From contig JAJRWW010000625.1 of the NCBI GenBank assembly GCA_024276595.1, positions 1 to 7,640 of the forward strand: DNA of 7,640 nt. The letters run 5' to 3'. This document shows positions 7,355 to 7,640 of the stretch, piece after piece (the first letter of the stretch is position 1; each line of letters starts with the position of its first letter). The position numbers and the translations under genes were made by a program. This DNA comes from Myxococcota bacterium (GTDB taxonomy: Bacteria; Myxococcota_A; Polyangia; HGW-17; JAJRWW01). The notes under the pieces are model-generated. The model ran no database searches, had not been told where the DNA came from, and worked only from the letters and a program-made list of their open reading frames with translations.

Positions 7355-7380
7355 CAACCGAGGGAGCGCAAGCAGCCACC

Positions 7381-7392
7381 GTGATGTATCAC
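7381..7392. promoter_or_regulatory. Palindrome GTGAT-GT-ATCAC, possible operator
   Basis: A perfect 5+2+5 inverted repeat covering the candidate -10 element of the permease promoter. The position suits repressor binding. No specific regulator is recognised, and the site does not match a Zur or ArsR-type consensus I can assign. Confidence 0.35.
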
Positions 7393-7411
7393 CGCCCCAA
7401 TGGAAAGGCAA
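7383..7411 (-). promoter_or_regulatory. Candidate promoter for the ZIP-permease gene
   Basis: On the minus strand TTGCCT (7406-7411) and TACATC (7383-7388) are separated by exactly 17 bp, and TGA directly precedes the -10, giving an extended -10. The -35 matches 4 of 6 and the -10 matches 3 of 6 of the sigma-70 consensus. The implied leader is roughly 115 nt and contains the GC repeats. It shares ATTGGGNCNGTGATA with the element upstream of the lipid kinase gene. Confidence 0.35.
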
Positions 7412-7420
7412 ACCGGCCCG

Positions 7421-7440
7421 CCGACCCGAGGTGTGGTCGG
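7421..7440. other. Short inverted repeat CCGACC-N8-GGTCGG
   Basis: A 6-bp perfect stem (7421-7426 and 7435-7440) with an 8-nt loop, about 80 nt upstream of the nucleotidyltransferase start. It may be an operator or a leader hairpin. There is no T-tract and no gene ending nearby, so a terminator role is not supported. Confidence 0.3.
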
Positions 7441-7503
7441 GGCGGTTGATTCGGCCCTGCCGATGGTGCATGGTGTCGTGAGAAAACAACCCCTTGAGCG
7501 ACC

Positions 7504-7508
7504 GGAGG
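7504..7508 (+). promoter_or_regulatory. Ribosome binding site (GGAGG) of the nucleotidyltransferase gene
   Basis: GGAGG lies 10 nt upstream of the ATG at 7519. An in-frame TGA at 7495-7497 leaves this ATG as the only standard start, and the protein then begins exactly where the family usually does. Confidence 0.6.
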
Positions 7509-7518
7509 TTGGCAGCAG

Positions 7519-7640
7519 ATGCAGACGGTGATTCTTTGCGGTGGGCAAGGCACCCGGCTCCGGGAGGAGACCATCTTTCGCCCAAAGCCCATGGTGAAGA
7601 TCGGCTCAAGGCCGATCCTGTGGCACATCATGAAGTACTA
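7519..7640 (+). CDS. rfbF: Glucose-1-phosphate cytidylyltransferase-like sugar nucleotidyltransferase (5' part, runs off the window)
   Basis: The first 40 codons are present and the gene continues past the window edge. The N-terminus shows the nucleotidyltransferase signature CGGQGTRLREET (7-18), followed by RPKPMVKIG (21-29) and PILWHIMKYY from residue 32. The EET after GTRL together with RPKPMV-IG and PILWHIMK is typical of RfbF, which makes CDP-glucose from CTP and glucose 1-phosphate for dideoxysugar or other CDP-sugar routes in O-antigen and exopolysaccharide synthesis. Related glucose-1-phosphate thymidylyltransferases usually have different residues after GTRL (such as PLT). Final substrate assignment needs the rest of the protein. 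Polysaccharide genes probably follow to the right. The start is set by the RBS at 7504-7508 and the upstream in-frame stop. Confidence 0.85.
   Translation, partial: MQTVILCGGQGTRLREETIFRPKPMVKIGSRPILWHIMKY

Noticed and set aside
7260..7379. Upstream extension of the permease by 40 residues from 7379
   Set aside because: The added residues are Gly/Pro/Ala/Arg-rich and encoded by the 20-bp GC repeats. The membrane protein begins naturally at ATG 7259.
7446..7474. TTGATT with CATGGT 17 bp downstream as a promoter for the nucleotidyltransferase gene
   Set aside because: The -10 matches only 3 of 6 positions and no extended -10 is present, so it is not distinguishable from chance.

Overview
The window is GC-rich (strong G/C preference at third codon positions) bacterial chromosomal DNA. 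The large Ser/Thr kinase fused to a cyclase-like domain is the kind of signalling protein abundant in Myxococcota and related delta-type lineages. That assignment is an inference from style and gene content, since no phylogenetic marker is present.

Layout, left to right: (1) 11-976, minus strand, an integral-membrane lipid kinase of the CTP-dependent dolichol/diacylglycerol/phytol kinase family with an unusual N-terminal helical extension of about 125 residues. (2) A 273-bp divergent intergenic region (977-1249) with a hairpin, a promoter-like element for the minus-strand gene, and a perfect TATAAT followed by an AAAGGAG ribosome site for the plus-strand gene. (3) 1250-5242, plus strand, a 1330-residue soluble signalling protein: about 885 residues of Ala/Leu-rich helical sequence, then a complete Hanks-type kinase domain, then a C-terminal class III nucleotidyl-cyclase homology domain whose catalytic residues are all substituted. 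(4) After a 52-bp convergent gap, 5295-7259, minus strand, a 654-residue metal-transport protein that joins a ZIP-like N-terminal membrane domain to a DUF318/SO_0444-type permease and ends in a His/Cys-rich tail. (5) A 259-bp divergent intergenic region (7260-7518) with a 20-bp GC-rich direct repeat, a palindrome and a candidate promoter. (6) 7519 to the window edge, plus strand, the first 40 codons of a sugar nucleotidyltransferase closest to glucose-1-phosphate cytidylyltransferase (RfbF).

The four genes alternate strands, so they are four separate transcription units and not an operon. No shared pathway is evident. The one link seen between them is a 15-bp sequence (13/15 identical) in the same orientation upstream of both minus-strand genes, overlapping a promoter-like -10 in each case. 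The most unusual items are the helical-kinase-pseudocyclase protein and the ZIP-permease fusion with a degenerate ZIP metal site. No RNA gene, mobile element, CRISPR array or phage feature was found.
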